A DNA stretch of 64,000 bases from Bradyrhizobium sp. CB82 (GTDB lineage: Bacteria; Pseudomonadota; Alphaproteobacteria; Rhizobiales; Xanthobacteraceae). Made by a program: the position numbers and the translations under genes. The stretch lies in assembly GCF_029714405.1 (NCBI RefSeq), contig NZ_CP121651.1:1-64000 (forward strand), in the 5' to 3' direction. The number at the start of each line of letters is the position of its first letter. Within the stretch, counting starts at the first letter, position 1. Of the stretch, positions 17,870-27,235 are shown in pieces. The notes beneath the pieces are model-generated. The model made no database searches, was not told the origin of the DNA, and was given only the letters and a program-made list of their open reading frames with translations.

Positions 17870-18149
17870 CTCCAGCCAATGTTCATTGTGTGCCGATCAC
17901 AAGGTGAAACGGTAGCACCGTCAATCGAAGCTTCTGTGCCGTTCGTACACCGCCCGAACCTCTTGGGTGCGGCAAGCACGATGCACGGGACACGCGATTT
18001 TCCGGGCGGAGATGGCGCGTCGCTTCAGCGGTTCCAGCACTGTGGCAGAGTTAAGGCTGTCAACCAAACATGAAGTTGGAATACATTCTGTCCCCATAAT
18101 ACACTAGCCGCTCTTGGGCGCTCGGGGTTGTATCGGGGAGAGTCTGACC

Positions 18150-18575
18150 ATGGCGAGTGTTGAACAATTGCGAAGAAGGGAAGATGTGAATTTGGTTCAA
18201 CTTGAGGCGGACATTGGAGCCGTTCATCCAGGGAGACCACTAGCTTCAATTGCATTGCCGGATTATGTCGAACACACGGATGGGGTCACGCGCGCAGGCG
18301 CCCTCAGTGCAGAGGCGGTCGTTCGCGATTACGAATCCGCCGCAAAAGAGATGGAAGCGATGGGATCCGAGTTGATCGACGCTGCCCGAAAATGCGAGGC
18401 TATGACGGCCCAGGTGCATGATGCGATTGCCTTCATGCGCGAAACGGCGGCCGGATATCGGGAAGAAGGCAGGAAGATCTTCGAGCGCATCGAAGAATGC
18501 GCGCTCTTTACCGAAGATGTCCGCAAGACGTGCGAACAGGTTAAGCGCAGAATGGCGCAAGTCGCGTTGCCCTAA
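18150..18575 (+). CDS. Coiled-coil hypothetical protein (141 aa)
   Basis: 141 residues from ATG 18150 with GGGGAGAG upstream. After a short N-terminus it is almost continuous helix from about residue 50 (AVVRDYESAAKEMEAMGSEL, ARKCEAMTAQVHDAIAFMRE, REEGRKIFERIEECALFTED), with heptad-like spacing. No signal peptide or membrane segment. Function unknown; the neighbour at 18892 is also coiled-coil. Confidence 0.65.
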   Translation: MASVEQLRRREDVNLVQLEADIGAVHPGRPLASIALPDYVEHTDGVTRAGALSAEAVVRDYESAAKEMEAMGSELIDAARKCEAMTAQVHDAIAFMRETAAGYREEGRKIFERIEECALFTEDVRKTCEQVKRRMAQVALP

Positions 18576-18891
18576 GAAGGAGGCTGCGACCGCAGAACCG
18601 GTGTCTGAGAGGGCATAGTCTCACGACTTGGGGACGGTCACACCGCCTTCGGGCGATCTCTTTTCGATCGCATGACGGTGATCGTAACGTCATCCCCACG
18701 CACGTCGGAGCCATTTGTCGCCGGAGGTGAGCGCCTTGCTGTGCATGCGCGCGGCAAGGCGAGCCGGAAGGATGAACGCCACCCGGTAAGCATGCTCCAG
18801 TGCCATGAGAGCGGGCGCACACGATCGGCTTGCCGGATCACCGGCATCTACGTCATATGCCTGCATCGCGCCTTACGCAACGGAGCTAGTC
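18576..18891. other. Gap between the two coiled-coil genes
   Basis: 316 bases with no frame that I can support on either strand. Confidence 0.4.
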
Positions 18892-19362
18892 ATGGCTCTC
18901 AGCAATGCCGAAAGTCAGAAGCGCTTGCGTGAGAAGCGCGATGCACTGGCAAGGCAAGCAGCCATCGCAAAGAACGCTGTTATTGATTTCCTCATCAAGG
19001 AACGGCAGGCGCGCGAGCGCGAACTGATCAAGGCGGGGACCGAGATCGAGCACCTTCGCAAGCGCGTTGCCGAGCTGGAAGCGTGTAGGGAGAAGACGCT
19101 GGAGAAGTTGCGCGACAAGGTGGAATGCGCGGAGAAGCTTCTGGATTCACGTAATGCCGAAATCAGAAACCTCGAGGAAAGGCTCAGTTGGTTGGCAAAC
19201 AAGGAGCCGCTGAAGATGTCGAAAGCGCTGCACCGGCAGGTGCTGAGCCTGCTGCATCCCGATCGTGCCCACGGCGACGAGGCGATGCGAAAGAGGCTGG
19301 AGAGCTGCTTTAAACAGTTCAGCGCGATCGAGTTCGCGTTTCCAGCCGAGGACGCTCGGTAG
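18892..19362 (+). CDS. Coiled-coil protein with a C-terminal J-domain-like segment
   Basis: 156 residues from ATG 18892. Residues 1-105 are a long charged coiled coil (RERELIKAGTEIEHLRKRVA, LDSRNAEIRNLEERLSWLAN). The last 45 residues contain KALHRQVLSLLHPDRAHGDE followed by a helix ending FKQFSAIEF. The HPD tripeptide flanked by two amphipathic helices is the signature of DnaJ J-domains that stimulate Hsp70. The domain is short, lacking a clear helix I, so binding to DnaK is only a suggestion. Confidence 0.6.
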   Translation: MALSNAESQKRLREKRDALARQAAIAKNAVIDFLIKERQARERELIKAGTEIEHLRKRVAELEACREKTLEKLRDKVECAEKLLDSRNAEIRNLEERLSWLANKEPLKMSKALHRQVLSLLHPDRAHGDEAMRKRLESCFKQFSAIEFAFPAEDAR

Positions 19363-19812
19363 TTTTTTACGTTACCCCCGGAGACCTCAACACTCGTTAC
19401 CCCTCGCCACCCAAATGCTCCAACCCAGAGCTGTGCAAGCCGGTTCGAGAACAACTGGTTTCAGAGCTGGCTCCGGAATTCTGGACGGGGCGATAAGTGG
19501 AGTTTCTGCCTGACGGCGGGCAAGATTGTCCCGCGAATCAGGAGAGACGATGAGCAGACGAACCCGTCGGCATCACGCACCGGCATTCAAGGCGAAGGTG
19601 GCGTTAGCCGCGATCAAGGGTGAGATGACGCTGGCCCAGCTGGCTGAGCATTTCGACGTGCACCCGAACCAGATCACGCAGTGGAAGTCACAGCTTCAGG
19701 AAGCGGCGGCCGAGGTATTTGGTCCTGGCGGTGGCAACAGAACGAGCGAGCCCGCGGTGGACGTGAAAACGCTGCACGCCAAGATCGGGGAGCTCACGCT
19801 GGAGAACGATTC

Positions 19813-21195
19813 CTAAGAAACGGCATCGCCGACGTTCGGCTCCAAGGGCTGGAGAACGAAGCCGAATGCCTTGGCACGCCGATGCAAATTGTTGACCACT
19901 CGCGTCCGGTAGCGCGTCTCGTAGGACGAGGCCCCGGGATCGACATAGTCCATTCCGTATCGCACAGCATTGTAGAACAGAACTGCGATCTTGCGGGCCG
20001 TGGCGGTCACTGCCTTGGCCTTACCGATGCGCGATGAAAGTCGCCTGTAAAAGGCGCCGAGCGCAGTATCGGTGCGTCCGACGGTGACGGCAGCAAGGCG
20101 CAGAAGCGCCGCCGCCCGGCCGCCGGATCGGCGCGTTCGGGACGAGAGCCTTTTGCCGCCGGAGACCTTGTTGCTCGGCGCCAGTCCTAGCCAGGAGGTA
20201 AAATGCTTTGCACTTGGCCACGAGGAGAGGTCGTCACCGCATTCAGCGATCAGCTTCAGCGAGAGGTAAGAACCGAGGCCGTCGATCGTGGTGATGTCTT
20301 TTCCCAGCAACGCGAACAGCGCCTCGCGGACGTCGAAAGCTAGAGCGTTCGCCTGATCGGTTCGATTCCGACGCAGCGAGGCCGGCGGTGCTGGTCCATG
20401 GCCACGTCCGCGATGGTTGCTCAGTTCCTTCAACACGGCTTCGATCCGGGCGTCGCAGGCAGATGCCTTCTCGTGGTAGGTGTCGTAAAGCGCAAGTGCC
20501 TGCTCGAGCGCAAACAGATGCTCGGCTCGGTAGCTCCCGGTGAGCGCCTTCGCAATCGTCTCGGCACTGGCGTGGCAACTGTAGTGGCGCAAGCACGCCA
20601 GCGCCTCGGGATCGCGCTCGCCGGCAAGGATCGCGCGTATGATACGCAGGCCGGTCGCGCCGGTGATGTCGGCGACGACGTGGTGGAGCTGAAGATTCAT
20701 CTCCGTCAAGGCCTTCTGCATATGCTGGATGTGTGAGGCCGCGTACTCCAGCAGACGCTCGCGCTGACGCACGTAGGCTCGCAGTTCGGCAATCTGCCCT
20801 TTGGGCTGAAAGCTGGCCCGCAGCAACCCGAATGAATGGAGCCGCTGCAGCCATTGCGCATCGCTGACATCGGTCTTACGCCCCGGCACGTGCTTGGCAT
20901 CGCGCGCGTTGACAAGAAACACGGTAAATCCCCGGGCATCGAGAAGCTCGAAAATCGGAATCCAGTAGACGCTGGTCGATTCCATGACGACGGTCTCGAC
21001 GCCGCATTCCGTAAACCAGTCGACCAGCCGATGCAGATCGGCCGTGAAGGTACCGAAACTGTGGACTGGCTCCGGTGCGCGATCTGCCCTAACGGCCGCC
21101 ATATGCATGGTGGCGCCAACGTCGATGGCAGCCGCGTTCGGGTGCACCATCGGCATCTTACCGCCGTCCTTCGACTTCGATCTTTTGGGATTCAT
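19813..21195 (-). CDS. IS110-family transposase (DEDD recombinase)
   Basis: 460 residues from ATG 21195, preceded by AGGAGGAGCTACAG. The N-terminal RuvC-like DEDD domain shows AIDVGATMHMAAV (first Asp), VVMESTSVYW (Glu) and GRKTDVSDAQWLQRL (two Asp). The C-terminal Tnp20 domain contains TTIDGLGSYLSLKLIAECG and LGLAPSNKVSGGKRLSS with the likely catalytic serine region. Full length and intact. These enzymes recombine DNA under guidance of an element-encoded bridge RNA. Confidence 0.92.
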   Translation of the reverse strand: MNPKRSKSKDGGKMPMVHPNAAAIDVGATMHMAAVRADRAPEPVHSFGTFTADLHRLVDWFTECGVETVVMESTSVYWIPIFELLDARGFTVFLVNARDAKHVPGRKTDVSDAQWLQRLHSFGLLRASFQPKGQIAELRAYVRQRERLLEYAASHIQHMQKALTEMNLQLHHVVADITGATGLRIIRAILAGERDPEALACLRHYSCHASAETIAKALTGSYRAEHLFALEQALALYDTYHEKASACDARIEAVLKELSNHRGRGHGPAPPASLRRNRTDQANALAFDVREALFALLGKDITTIDGLGSYLSLKLIAECGDDLSSWPSAKHFTSWLGLAPSNKVSGGKRLSSRTRRSGGRAAALLRLAAVTVGRTDTALGAFYRRLSSRIGKAKAVTATARKIAVLFYNAVRYGMDYVDPGASSYETRYRTRVVNNLHRRAKAFGFVLQPLEPNVGDAVS

Positions 21196-21423
21196 CTGTA
21201 GCTCCTCCTGACTCCGGCGGAAGGGCTGGGCTGCGCAATTCATTCAAATTCCTAAACGGGATCGCCGAGATGGCGTCACCACTCTCAAGTGCGCAACAGC
21301 CCATGGACCAGGTTTTTTGACGGGGTCACGTGCCACCAAAATCGTATCGGCCGCTCCCTTCCGGCCGCAGTCTAGCGGTTACCCGTTTCTATCCCACAGG
21401 GGGCGCGCAGCGCCCCGCTCAGT
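21196..21423 (-). ncRNA. Candidate bridge RNA region of the IS110 element
   Basis: Non-coding end of the element between the transposase start and the junction. In IS110-group elements the bridge RNA is transcribed from the non-coding end upstream of the transposase. This stretch contains hairpin-forming sequence such as GGCCGCTCCCTTCCGGCCGC and GGGGGCGCGCAGCGCCCC. Boundaries and guide loops cannot be defined by eye. Confidence 0.4.
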
Positions 21424-21839
21424 TTTTTAGAAGGCGCGCTCAGCAAAGCCGGCCTGCTGAGCGCAAAGCGATGATCGACCGTGAGCACGACCTGCCGATC
21501 ACGAAACAGGCGGAAGTTTTGAAGATCAGCCGTGGCAGTGTCTATTATCTGCCGCGTCCAGTGCCTTCCGCCGACCTCGCGATCATGCGACGGCTCGACC
21601 GGCTGCATCTGGAGTTTCCTTTCGCCGGTTCGCGAATGTTGCGAGACCTGTTGGCTGCCGAGGGTGCAAGATCGGCCGCCGGCATATTAAAACGCTGATG
21701 CGGCGGATGGGGATAGAGGCGCTCTACCGCCGGCCGCGTACCACCAAGCCCGAGCCTGGACACAAGATCTATCCGTATCTGCTGCGCGGGATGGAGATCA
21801 CACGCCCGAACCAGGTCTGGGCGATGGACATCACCTACA

Positions 21840-24102
21840 GTGCGCCTCGCCCCACAGTTGGGGTAGCGTATGACTGGAATGCAAAAGAGAAAGGAGGATT
21901 GGGAGAAAACAAAATGACTTGTCCCCTGCTGTGAGGGGACATGAGCCCAAGCGGCGGTGACCTGTCGTCAACTGGCAGGGTGACGTAGCCCGCAGGTAAA
22001 GGGGATTGAGGCGAAGCCGTTAAGCCGAGATGGTCCCCGAGGCTGAAGTATTGGAAGGTTGAGGAACACGAACCGGTTTACCCGCATCTAAGGGCTGAAA
22101 TGTCGCCTCCGTCTACACGGCTTAACAGGTGGAATGCTGATGATGTCGCCGGACAGATATGACGGCCGGCATCCGAACGCGAGCCCAGATGTAAGGACGC
22201 TCGCGAGTAGTCATGGGGAGAACGCAGCCAGACCATGGCATCGGCATCGACTTGCGGAAAGCAAGGGAAAAGACTGCGACCGGCAGCCTCACCAATACGA
22301 TGACGTCCAGTATATGAACGAGGGAAGGCATGATGGAATGCCAACGATGCTTTGCGTCGCAAGGGAGTTGACCCTGATGTCCACCATGCTGGCGGAGTTC
22401 CCGTAGTAGTCCGCGGCAGGGAAAGCCTGCCACATGGCGAAGGGGAGCAGTTCAAACTGCTTGGATTGCAAACTATCTGACCGAACGAGGTGAAGACCTT
22501 TGATAATCAGTGAAATGCAGCACAAGCTCGCGACATGGGCCGAGAGCGACCCGAACCGAAGGTTCGATCGCCTCCTTCGGCTGATTGCCAACCGGGAATG
22601 GCTTGCCGAGGCCGCTCGGATTGTTCTGGCGTCAAGTGGCGCACGAACACCGGGCATCGACGGAATAGATAAGCAACGACTGCAGGTCAGACTGGATCAG
22701 CATCTGGATGACCTGCGGAAAAGCCTGCTGGACGAGAGTTATCGCCCCCAGCCGGTGAAGCGAATCTATATCCCGAAAACCAACGGCAAGCTACGCCCAC
22801 TGGGTATTCCGACTCTGACGGATCGCATCGTCCAACGAGCCATGCTCATGGCCATGGAGCCAATCTGGGAAAGCGACTTCCATCGCCTATCCTATGGCTT
22901 CCGGCCTGAACGGAGCGTGCACCATGCCGTCCGCACCGTGAAGATACAGCTTCAGGATGGAGCCGATACGACGAGGGGCCGCTGGATCATCGAAGGTGAT
23001 CTGGCAAGCTACTTCGACACGGTCCATCACCGGCTGCTTATCAGATGTGTGCGGCGACGAGTGCAGGATGGGCGATTTGTTGATCTTCTCTGGCGGTTCC
23101 TGAAGGCAGGTCACATTGACCGTGACCTGTTTAAAGCCTCCAGCGAGGGTGTTCCGCAAGGTGGCGTGCTGTCACCGCTCTTGTCCAACATCATGCTCCA
23201 TGAGTTCGATGCGTGGCTGGAGGCGAAATACCTGAGCGACAAGGCCCGCAAGGACCGCTGGGCATGGAACTTCGGCATCAAGCTGGGCCGCCCTATTACG
23301 GTTCGAGAGAACCGGCAATGGAAGCCGGCGGTTGCTTACTGCCGATACGCTGACGACTTTGTCGTGATCGTAAAAGGGACCAAAGCTCAAGCAGAGGAAA
23401 TCCGCGAGGAATGCCGCGCCTTTCTGGAAGGCAAGCTGAAATTGATGCTGAATATGGAGAAAACCCATATCACCCACGTCAATGACGGCTTCGTCTTTCT
23501 GGGGCACAGGATCATTCGCAAACGAGGGTCGCACGGGCGCATGTCCGTCGTCACAACGATACCCAAGGAAAAGGCGAAGGGGTTTGTTCGCAGGCTCACT
23601 GAAACCCTCTCCGGCAATCATAGTGTCAGCACGGTCGACATGATCGCCGGCCTGAACCGCCAACTGGCGGGATGGGCAGCGTTCTACAAGTTCACCGACT
23701 TCACCGCGTACGTATTCCGGCGCATCGACCATGTCGTGTTCTGGAAAATGGCGCATTGGCTGGGGCACAAATACCGATCTCGCATCAAACCTTTGATGCG
23801 GAAATGGTACCGAACCCCGGAACCGGGCAAGGCGAAAACCTGGCTCGTGTTTGGTCGGAATGAACGCGGCGGGACCGACGGAAAAGCACTTTACCGGCTT
23901 GTCTCAAGCCCGAAGGCGCAGTTCCGGCGGCGCAATCCGGAGGAAAATCCATACATCCTCCGAAGGAAGCCCGCAGCACTGTCACCTCGCACTATCATGA
24001 TGTTGCTATGGCCATGGGCCAAGCTTGAACAGAGAGCCGTATGCGCTGAAAGGTGCACGTACGGTTCGGGGAGGAGAAGCGCGCTCGCGCTTCTTACTCC
24101 AC
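21840..24102 (+). mobile_element. Group II intron
   Basis: The 5' end is GTGCGCC, matching the GUGYG consensus. A 34-base domain V (24034-24067) with its GAGCCGTATGCG start and ACGGTTC end is followed by a domain VI hairpin (AGAAGCGC/GCGCTTCT) with an unpaired A near 24096 and a 3' end in AC. Exon joining restores ITYIPMARG of the IS3 orfB, which fixes both boundaries. Length is 2263 bases, with the reverse transcriptase inside domain IV. Confidence 0.9.
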
Positions 24103-24560
24103 TCCCGATGGCGCGCGGCTTCGTGTACCTGACTGTTGTCCTCGACTGGGCGACCCGCCGGGTGCTGTCGTGGCGCGTCTCAATCACGATGGAAGCCGCA
24201 TTCTGCGTCGAGACGCTGGAGGATGCTCTCGCTCGCCACGGCAAGCCGAAAATCTTCAACACCGACCAGGGCTCGCAGTTCACGGGCGCCGCGTTCACCG
24301 GCGTGCTCGCCAGTCACGGCATCGCCATCAGCATGGACGGCCGGGGCGCCTGGCGCGACAACGTGTTCGTCGAGCGGCTATGGCGCAGCGTCAAATATGA
24401 GGAGGTCTATCTGCGCGCCTACGACACCGTATCCGACGCCCGCGCCTCGATCGGCCGATACCTCGACTTTTACAATGGCCGGCGTCCTCACTCGAGCCTT
24501 GACGGCCGCACCCCGGATCAAGCTTACTTCAACCCGCTGCCGTTCCGCGCGGCAGCCTAA
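22500..24560 (+). CDS. ltrA: Group II intron reverse transcriptase/maturase, open into the 3' exon
   Basis: Reverse transcriptase domain with RRFDRLLRLIANREWL, PGIDGIDKQRLQVRLDQHLD, the catalytic YADD in VAYCRYADDFVVIVKG (about residue 285), and the X/maturase domain with LNRQLAGWAAFYKFTDF. The RT/maturase part ends near 24030. No stop codon follows: the frame runs through domains V and VI and joins the IS3 orfB 3' exon in frame, giving a 686-residue open frame ending at 24560. Whether the native protein ends earlier cannot be seen. No HNH endonuclease motif was noticed. Confidence 0.85.
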   Translation: MIISEMQHKLATWAESDPNRRFDRLLRLIANREWLAEAARIVLASSGARTPGIDGIDKQRLQVRLDQHLDDLRKSLLDESYRPQPVKRIYIPKTNGKLRPLGIPTLTDRIVQRAMLMAMEPIWESDFHRLSYGFRPERSVHHAVRTVKIQLQDGADTTRGRWIIEGDLASYFDTVHHRLLIRCVRRRVQDGRFVDLLWRFLKAGHIDRDLFKASSEGVPQGGVLSPLLSNIMLHEFDAWLEAKYLSDKARKDRWAWNFGIKLGRPITVRENRQWKPAVAYCRYADDFVVIVKGTKAQAEEIREECRAFLEGKLKLMLNMEKTHITHVNDGFVFLGHRIIRKRGSHGRMSVVTTIPKEKAKGFVRRLTETLSGNHSVSTVDMIAGLNRQLAGWAAFYKFTDFTAYVFRRIDHVVFWKMAHWLGHKYRSRIKPLMRKWYRTPEPGKAKTWLVFGRNERGGTDGKALYRLVSSPKAQFRRRNPEENPYILRRKPAALSPRTIMMLLWPWAKLEQRAVCAERCTYGSGRRSALALLTPLPMARGFVYLTVVLDWATRRVLSWRVSITMEAAFCVETLEDALARHGKPKIFNTDQGSQFTGAAFTGVLASHGIAISMDGRGAWRDNVFVERLWRSVKYEEVYLRAYDTVSDARASIGRYLDFYNGRRPHSSLDGRTPDQAYFNPLPFRAAA

Positions 24561-24830
24561 CTTTGGCAGAAGCTCCACTTATCGACGCGGAATTGCTGTT
24601 CAGACGACCGGGACCACCTCAGTCCCTGTGCGCGGCGCAGGAGATCAAGGGTTGCAAATTGGGACTGTTGTAACAACTCACGCGCCTGCTTTTGGGACGT
24701 CCCGAACACGAGCAGCCGCCCAAACATCGGCCACCTCGCACTGATCCGGGGGCTGGTCTATCAGTGCTTCGATGCGTCCGCTGGCACTCACGATTGGAGA
24801 TGCCGCGGCCTTAGCGTCAGCGACATCGCG

Positions 24831-25214
24831 TTATAGGCCACCTCGCCCCTGCCACTCCCAGTAAGTAGGCGTCCCATAGTATTGGTGGGTTCGCGTTTCC
24901 CAGTCTCGATCCTGCCACGAGTCATCACTGAACTCAGGCGCGTCCCTCAGCTGTTGCTCGGTGATATTGGTTCGAAAACCACCGAGCGACGTATCATAGG
25001 TCAGAGCGGCCCAAGGAATGGGATAATGGCTGTGGCCCAATCCAACGAATCCGCCAAAGCTCATGACGGCATAAGCCACGCGACCTGACACCTTGTCGAT
25101 AATGAGGTGATCAATCTCACCGATATTCTTTCCATCGGCTCCATAAACCTTGGTTCCTTGAATGTCTTCGCTTGAGATGCATTGATGATCCGGATGAGCT
25201 GTTGCGCGGGCCAT
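24831..25214 (-). CDS. PRC-barrel domain protein (127 aa)
   Basis: 127 residues from ATG 25214, with GAGGGAG upstream. The PRC-barrel runs from about residue 14: EDIQGTKVYGADGKNIGEID, HLIIDKVSGRVAYAVMSFGG and a tail with HYPIPWAALTYDTSLGGF. PRC-barrel proteins of this size are common in Bradyrhizobium and are thought to be stress or envelope associated, but no reaction is known. The C-terminus carries an aromatic tail (YYGTPTYWEW). Confidence 0.85.
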   Translation of the reverse strand: MARATAHPDHQCISSEDIQGTKVYGADGKNIGEIDHLIIDKVSGRVAYAVMSFGGFVGLGHSHYPIPWAALTYDTSLGGFRTNITEQQLRDAPEFSDDSWQDRDWETRTHQYYGTPTYWEWQGRGGL

Positions 25215-25601
25215 GGCTTCGTCTCCCTCACAGGTGGGTTTTGTCGGCTTAACTCGGCCGCTACAGGGGCGTTCCTGGCTTCGGAGAACATGTCGCACGC
25301 CAATCATCAATCTATCGTCGCCGACATCGATTCTAACAACCTCCAGCTCCGATGGCCCTATGGCGAAAAACCTTTATCAAAGTCCTCAATCCAACCTAGC
25401 CGGCCGAAGTTGCCCTGAGGCTCCGCTGGTCGCGTTCGCCTTCTGGTGGAACGCGAAGTTGGCAAAGGCCGCCAACTGAGCGGAATTTTTAGGTGGGGAT
25501 TTTAAGCCCGGTGAACTCAGCCACTCGTCAATGTTGGAGCGTCCGGAACGGAAGGCCCCACCCTTTTGTTCAATCTTCAGAGAGCTCAAAGGAGAAGAGC
25601 T

Positions 25602-26057
25602 ATGATCGCTAACAGACTTATGATCTTGGGTGCGGTGCTCGCCTTCAGCGCCAGCTCCGGCTATGCCGGTCCCTGCAACACGGCGAGCCGCGATGCAGGA
25701 TCAGGGAATGTCCCGGGCTATACCGGACAAACCACTGGTTCCACAGCAACTGATTCCAAGCAGCAGCCGCCGACATCTTCGATGAGCAAAGCCTCGGAGA
25801 ATACCGCAACGTCGTCGGAAGATGCGCGGCGCCAGATGCAGAGCCCGCCCACTGCTGCGGAACAATCAAAGGCGACCCACCCCGCACCCTCTGCGCAGTC
25901 ACCGGACCGGACAGCCGGCACCGGCGAGCAGACCAGCCCCGCGCCCCCTGAACAATCAGAGAAGATGACGGCCGGTGCGGCGGAGCAGACCCGTCCCGCG
26001 CCTCCTGAAAAATCAGAGAAGATGACGGCCGGTGCGGCCGATCAGGACTGCGAGTAA
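25602..26057 (+). CDS. Exported low-complexity protein (151 aa)
   Basis: Signal peptide MIANRLMILGAVLAFSASSG with cleavage likely after YAG. The mature part is rich in Ser, Thr, Pro, Gln and Ala and contains an imperfect tandem repeat of about 20 residues: PAPPEQSEKMTAGAAEQTR followed by PAPPEKSEKMTAGAADQD. Start ATG 25602 has AAAGGAGAAGAG upstream. Probably a periplasmic disordered protein; function unknown. Confidence 0.7.
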   Translation: MIANRLMILGAVLAFSASSGYAGPCNTASRDAGSGNVPGYTGQTTGSTATDSKQQPPTSSMSKASENTATSSEDARRQMQSPPTAAEQSKATHPAPSAQSPDRTAGTGEQTSPAPPEQSEKMTAGAAEQTRPAPPEKSEKMTAGAADQDCE

Positions 26058-26332
26058 GCGCGGGGGACAAATACAAGGGGGAGCATATCGAGGGCTCGCC
26101 GAACGCCTGAGATAAAGAGGTCGTCTGCACCAGTTGACTGGGCCGGTGCCGAGTGCTTCCGCTTCTTGGCCCAAGGGTCGCTCGGCGGACGTTGGCTGCA
26201 ACTCATGACAGCCATATGCAGTCACCGACCTGATAAAGGCCGGCCTGACTAAAGATCAGATCACAATGATGGGACGCGAGGTGACTGGCAAGCTGCTGAT
26301 GGGCTGACAAGTCTGATTGAGTGGAGGTCGCG

Positions 26333-27076
26333 ATGACGATTGAGAGCACCCCATTTGGCGCGTTTACGATTAATGGAAAGACTTATGAGCACGACGTGGT
26401 CATTCGCCTTTCCGGCAAGGTGGTGAAGCGGAAAAAGAAGTTATCAAAGAAGCTCTATGGTACCTCGCACGTACTTTCAAAAGTCGAGGCGAAATTTCTC
26501 TTTGAGAAAGGGTGCGACCAGGTCGTCATCGGCTCCGGTCAGATGGGCAACCTCCACCTATCACCGGAAGCCGAAGCCTATTTCGAACGGAAGGGCTGCG
26601 AGGTCCTGTTGAAGCCAACCCCCGAGGCGATCCGGATGTTCAACCAATCGCACGCAACGAAGATCGGGCTGTTTCACGTAACCTCCCCGCCAGTGGCGGC
26701 TTGCTCGCGCATCAAGGCTCTGCGCAAGCTGTACCGGAAAAATACGAGCGAAGCGCGCGGCTTGCGACTTATGCGGGAGTGGCTATCGCCAGTCCAACGA
26801 GAGCAATTCGATGGCTCAGGCTATTTCGACGTCGTCGGTTGCGACAGCGGAAAAAGATACCGCATCTATCATGGAATCGTTTCGCCGAACGTTTACGAGA
26901 TCGATGATGCGGGCCGCCCCAAGATGGGCTTGTGTTTCATGCCTCTTGGCCGCCTGGTGGCGGGGGATGTCGTTCTTGCCCAAAAGATTGCCTTGGAGAC
27001 GGACGAGCACAGCGCGTTAAAAGTAGCTAACAGGATTTCGCCAAACCGAGAGTTGCTCCGCAGCCGATCTCTCTGA
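26333..27076 (+). CDS. Mth938-like domain fused to a conserved C-terminal domain
   Basis: 247 residues from ATG 26333 with GGAGGTCGCG upstream. Residues 7-115 form an Mth938-like domain: FGAFTINGKTYEHDVVIRLS, CDQVVIGSGQMGNLHLSPEA and a tail NQSHATKIGLFHVT. Residues 128-235 (RLMREWLSPVQREQFDGSGY, KRYRIYHGIVSPNVYEIDDA, LAQKIALETDEHSALKVANR) are a second domain found again, alone, in the protein at 62309. Function of both is unknown. The neighbouring 72-residue gene at 27236 also has a paralogue beside 62309. Confidence 0.75.
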   Translation: MTIESTPFGAFTINGKTYEHDVVIRLSGKVVKRKKKLSKKLYGTSHVLSKVEAKFLFEKGCDQVVIGSGQMGNLHLSPEAEAYFERKGCEVLLKPTPEAIRMFNQSHATKIGLFHVTSPPVAACSRIKALRKLYRKNTSEARGLRLMREWLSPVQREQFDGSGYFDVVGCDSGKRYRIYHGIVSPNVYEIDDAGRPKMGLCFMPLGRLVAGDVVLAQKIALETDEHSALKVANRISPNRELLRSRSL

Positions 27077-27235
27077 ACCAAGTTCTTAGTGAACTAGAAC
27101 GAACGAGCAGCCAACAAGGTCATCGCAGTCGAGTGGCCGTAGGCGCGGCGCCATCAGAGCCTCTTGAAACTTCGCGGCTTCGGCCGGATTATCGGATCCA
27201 GGTCCTTGAGTATCGGCAATCCGAGGAGGACTACC

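Larger units (their letters stand above)
19812..21423 (-). mobile_element. IS110-family element inserted in IS3 orfA
   Basis: The flanking IS3 sequence is GAGAACGATT on the left and TTTTTAGAAGG on the right; joining these restores the orfA frame. The transposase stop codon is within two bases of the left junction. About 230 bases of non-coding DNA lie between the transposase start (21195) and the other junction. IS110 elements lack terminal inverted repeats, in agreement with what is seen. Confidence 0.8.
19550..21474 (+). pseudogene. IS3-family transposase orfA, split by IS110 insertion
   Basis: The 5' part (19550-19811) encodes the helix-turn-helix leader: RRHHAPAFKAKVALAAIKGE, LAQLAEHFDVHPNQITQWKS and KIGELTLEND. 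The reading frame then runs into the IS110 end. It resumes at 21424 as FLEGALSKAGLLSAKR and stops at 21472-21474. The joined product would be about 103 residues, normal for OrfA. The stop overlaps the orfB start (ATGA at 21471), as is usual where IS3 elements frameshift between the two. Confidence 0.85.
21471..24560 (+). pseudogene. IS3-family transposase orfB, split by group II intron and frameshifted
   Basis: 5' exon 21471-21839 begins MIDREHDLPITKQAEVLKIS and ends PNQVWAMDITY; 3' exon 24103-24560 begins IPMARGFVYLTVVLDWATRR and ends DQAYFNPLPF. Joined they give an rve integrase domain with D (AMDITY), D (NTDQGSQF) and E (VERLWRSVKYEE). One base is missing near 21664, because GARSAAGILKR should read KIGRRHIKTLMRRMG, so even after splicing the frame is broken. 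The intron sits just after the first catalytic Asp. Confidence 0.85.
19486..24592 (+). mobile_element. IS3-family element interrupted by an IS110 element and a group II intron
   Basis: Matching terminal inverted repeats are visible: GCGATAAGTGGAGTTTCTGCC at 19490-19510 and, reversed, GGCAGAAGCTCCACTTATCG at 24565-24584 (one mismatch in the shared part). Between them lie orfA and orfB of an IS3-family transposase. orfA is split by about 1.6 kb of IS110-type sequence and orfB by a 2.26-kb group II intron. Removing both insertions leaves about 1.2 kb, the size of an IS3 element. Confidence 0.85.
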
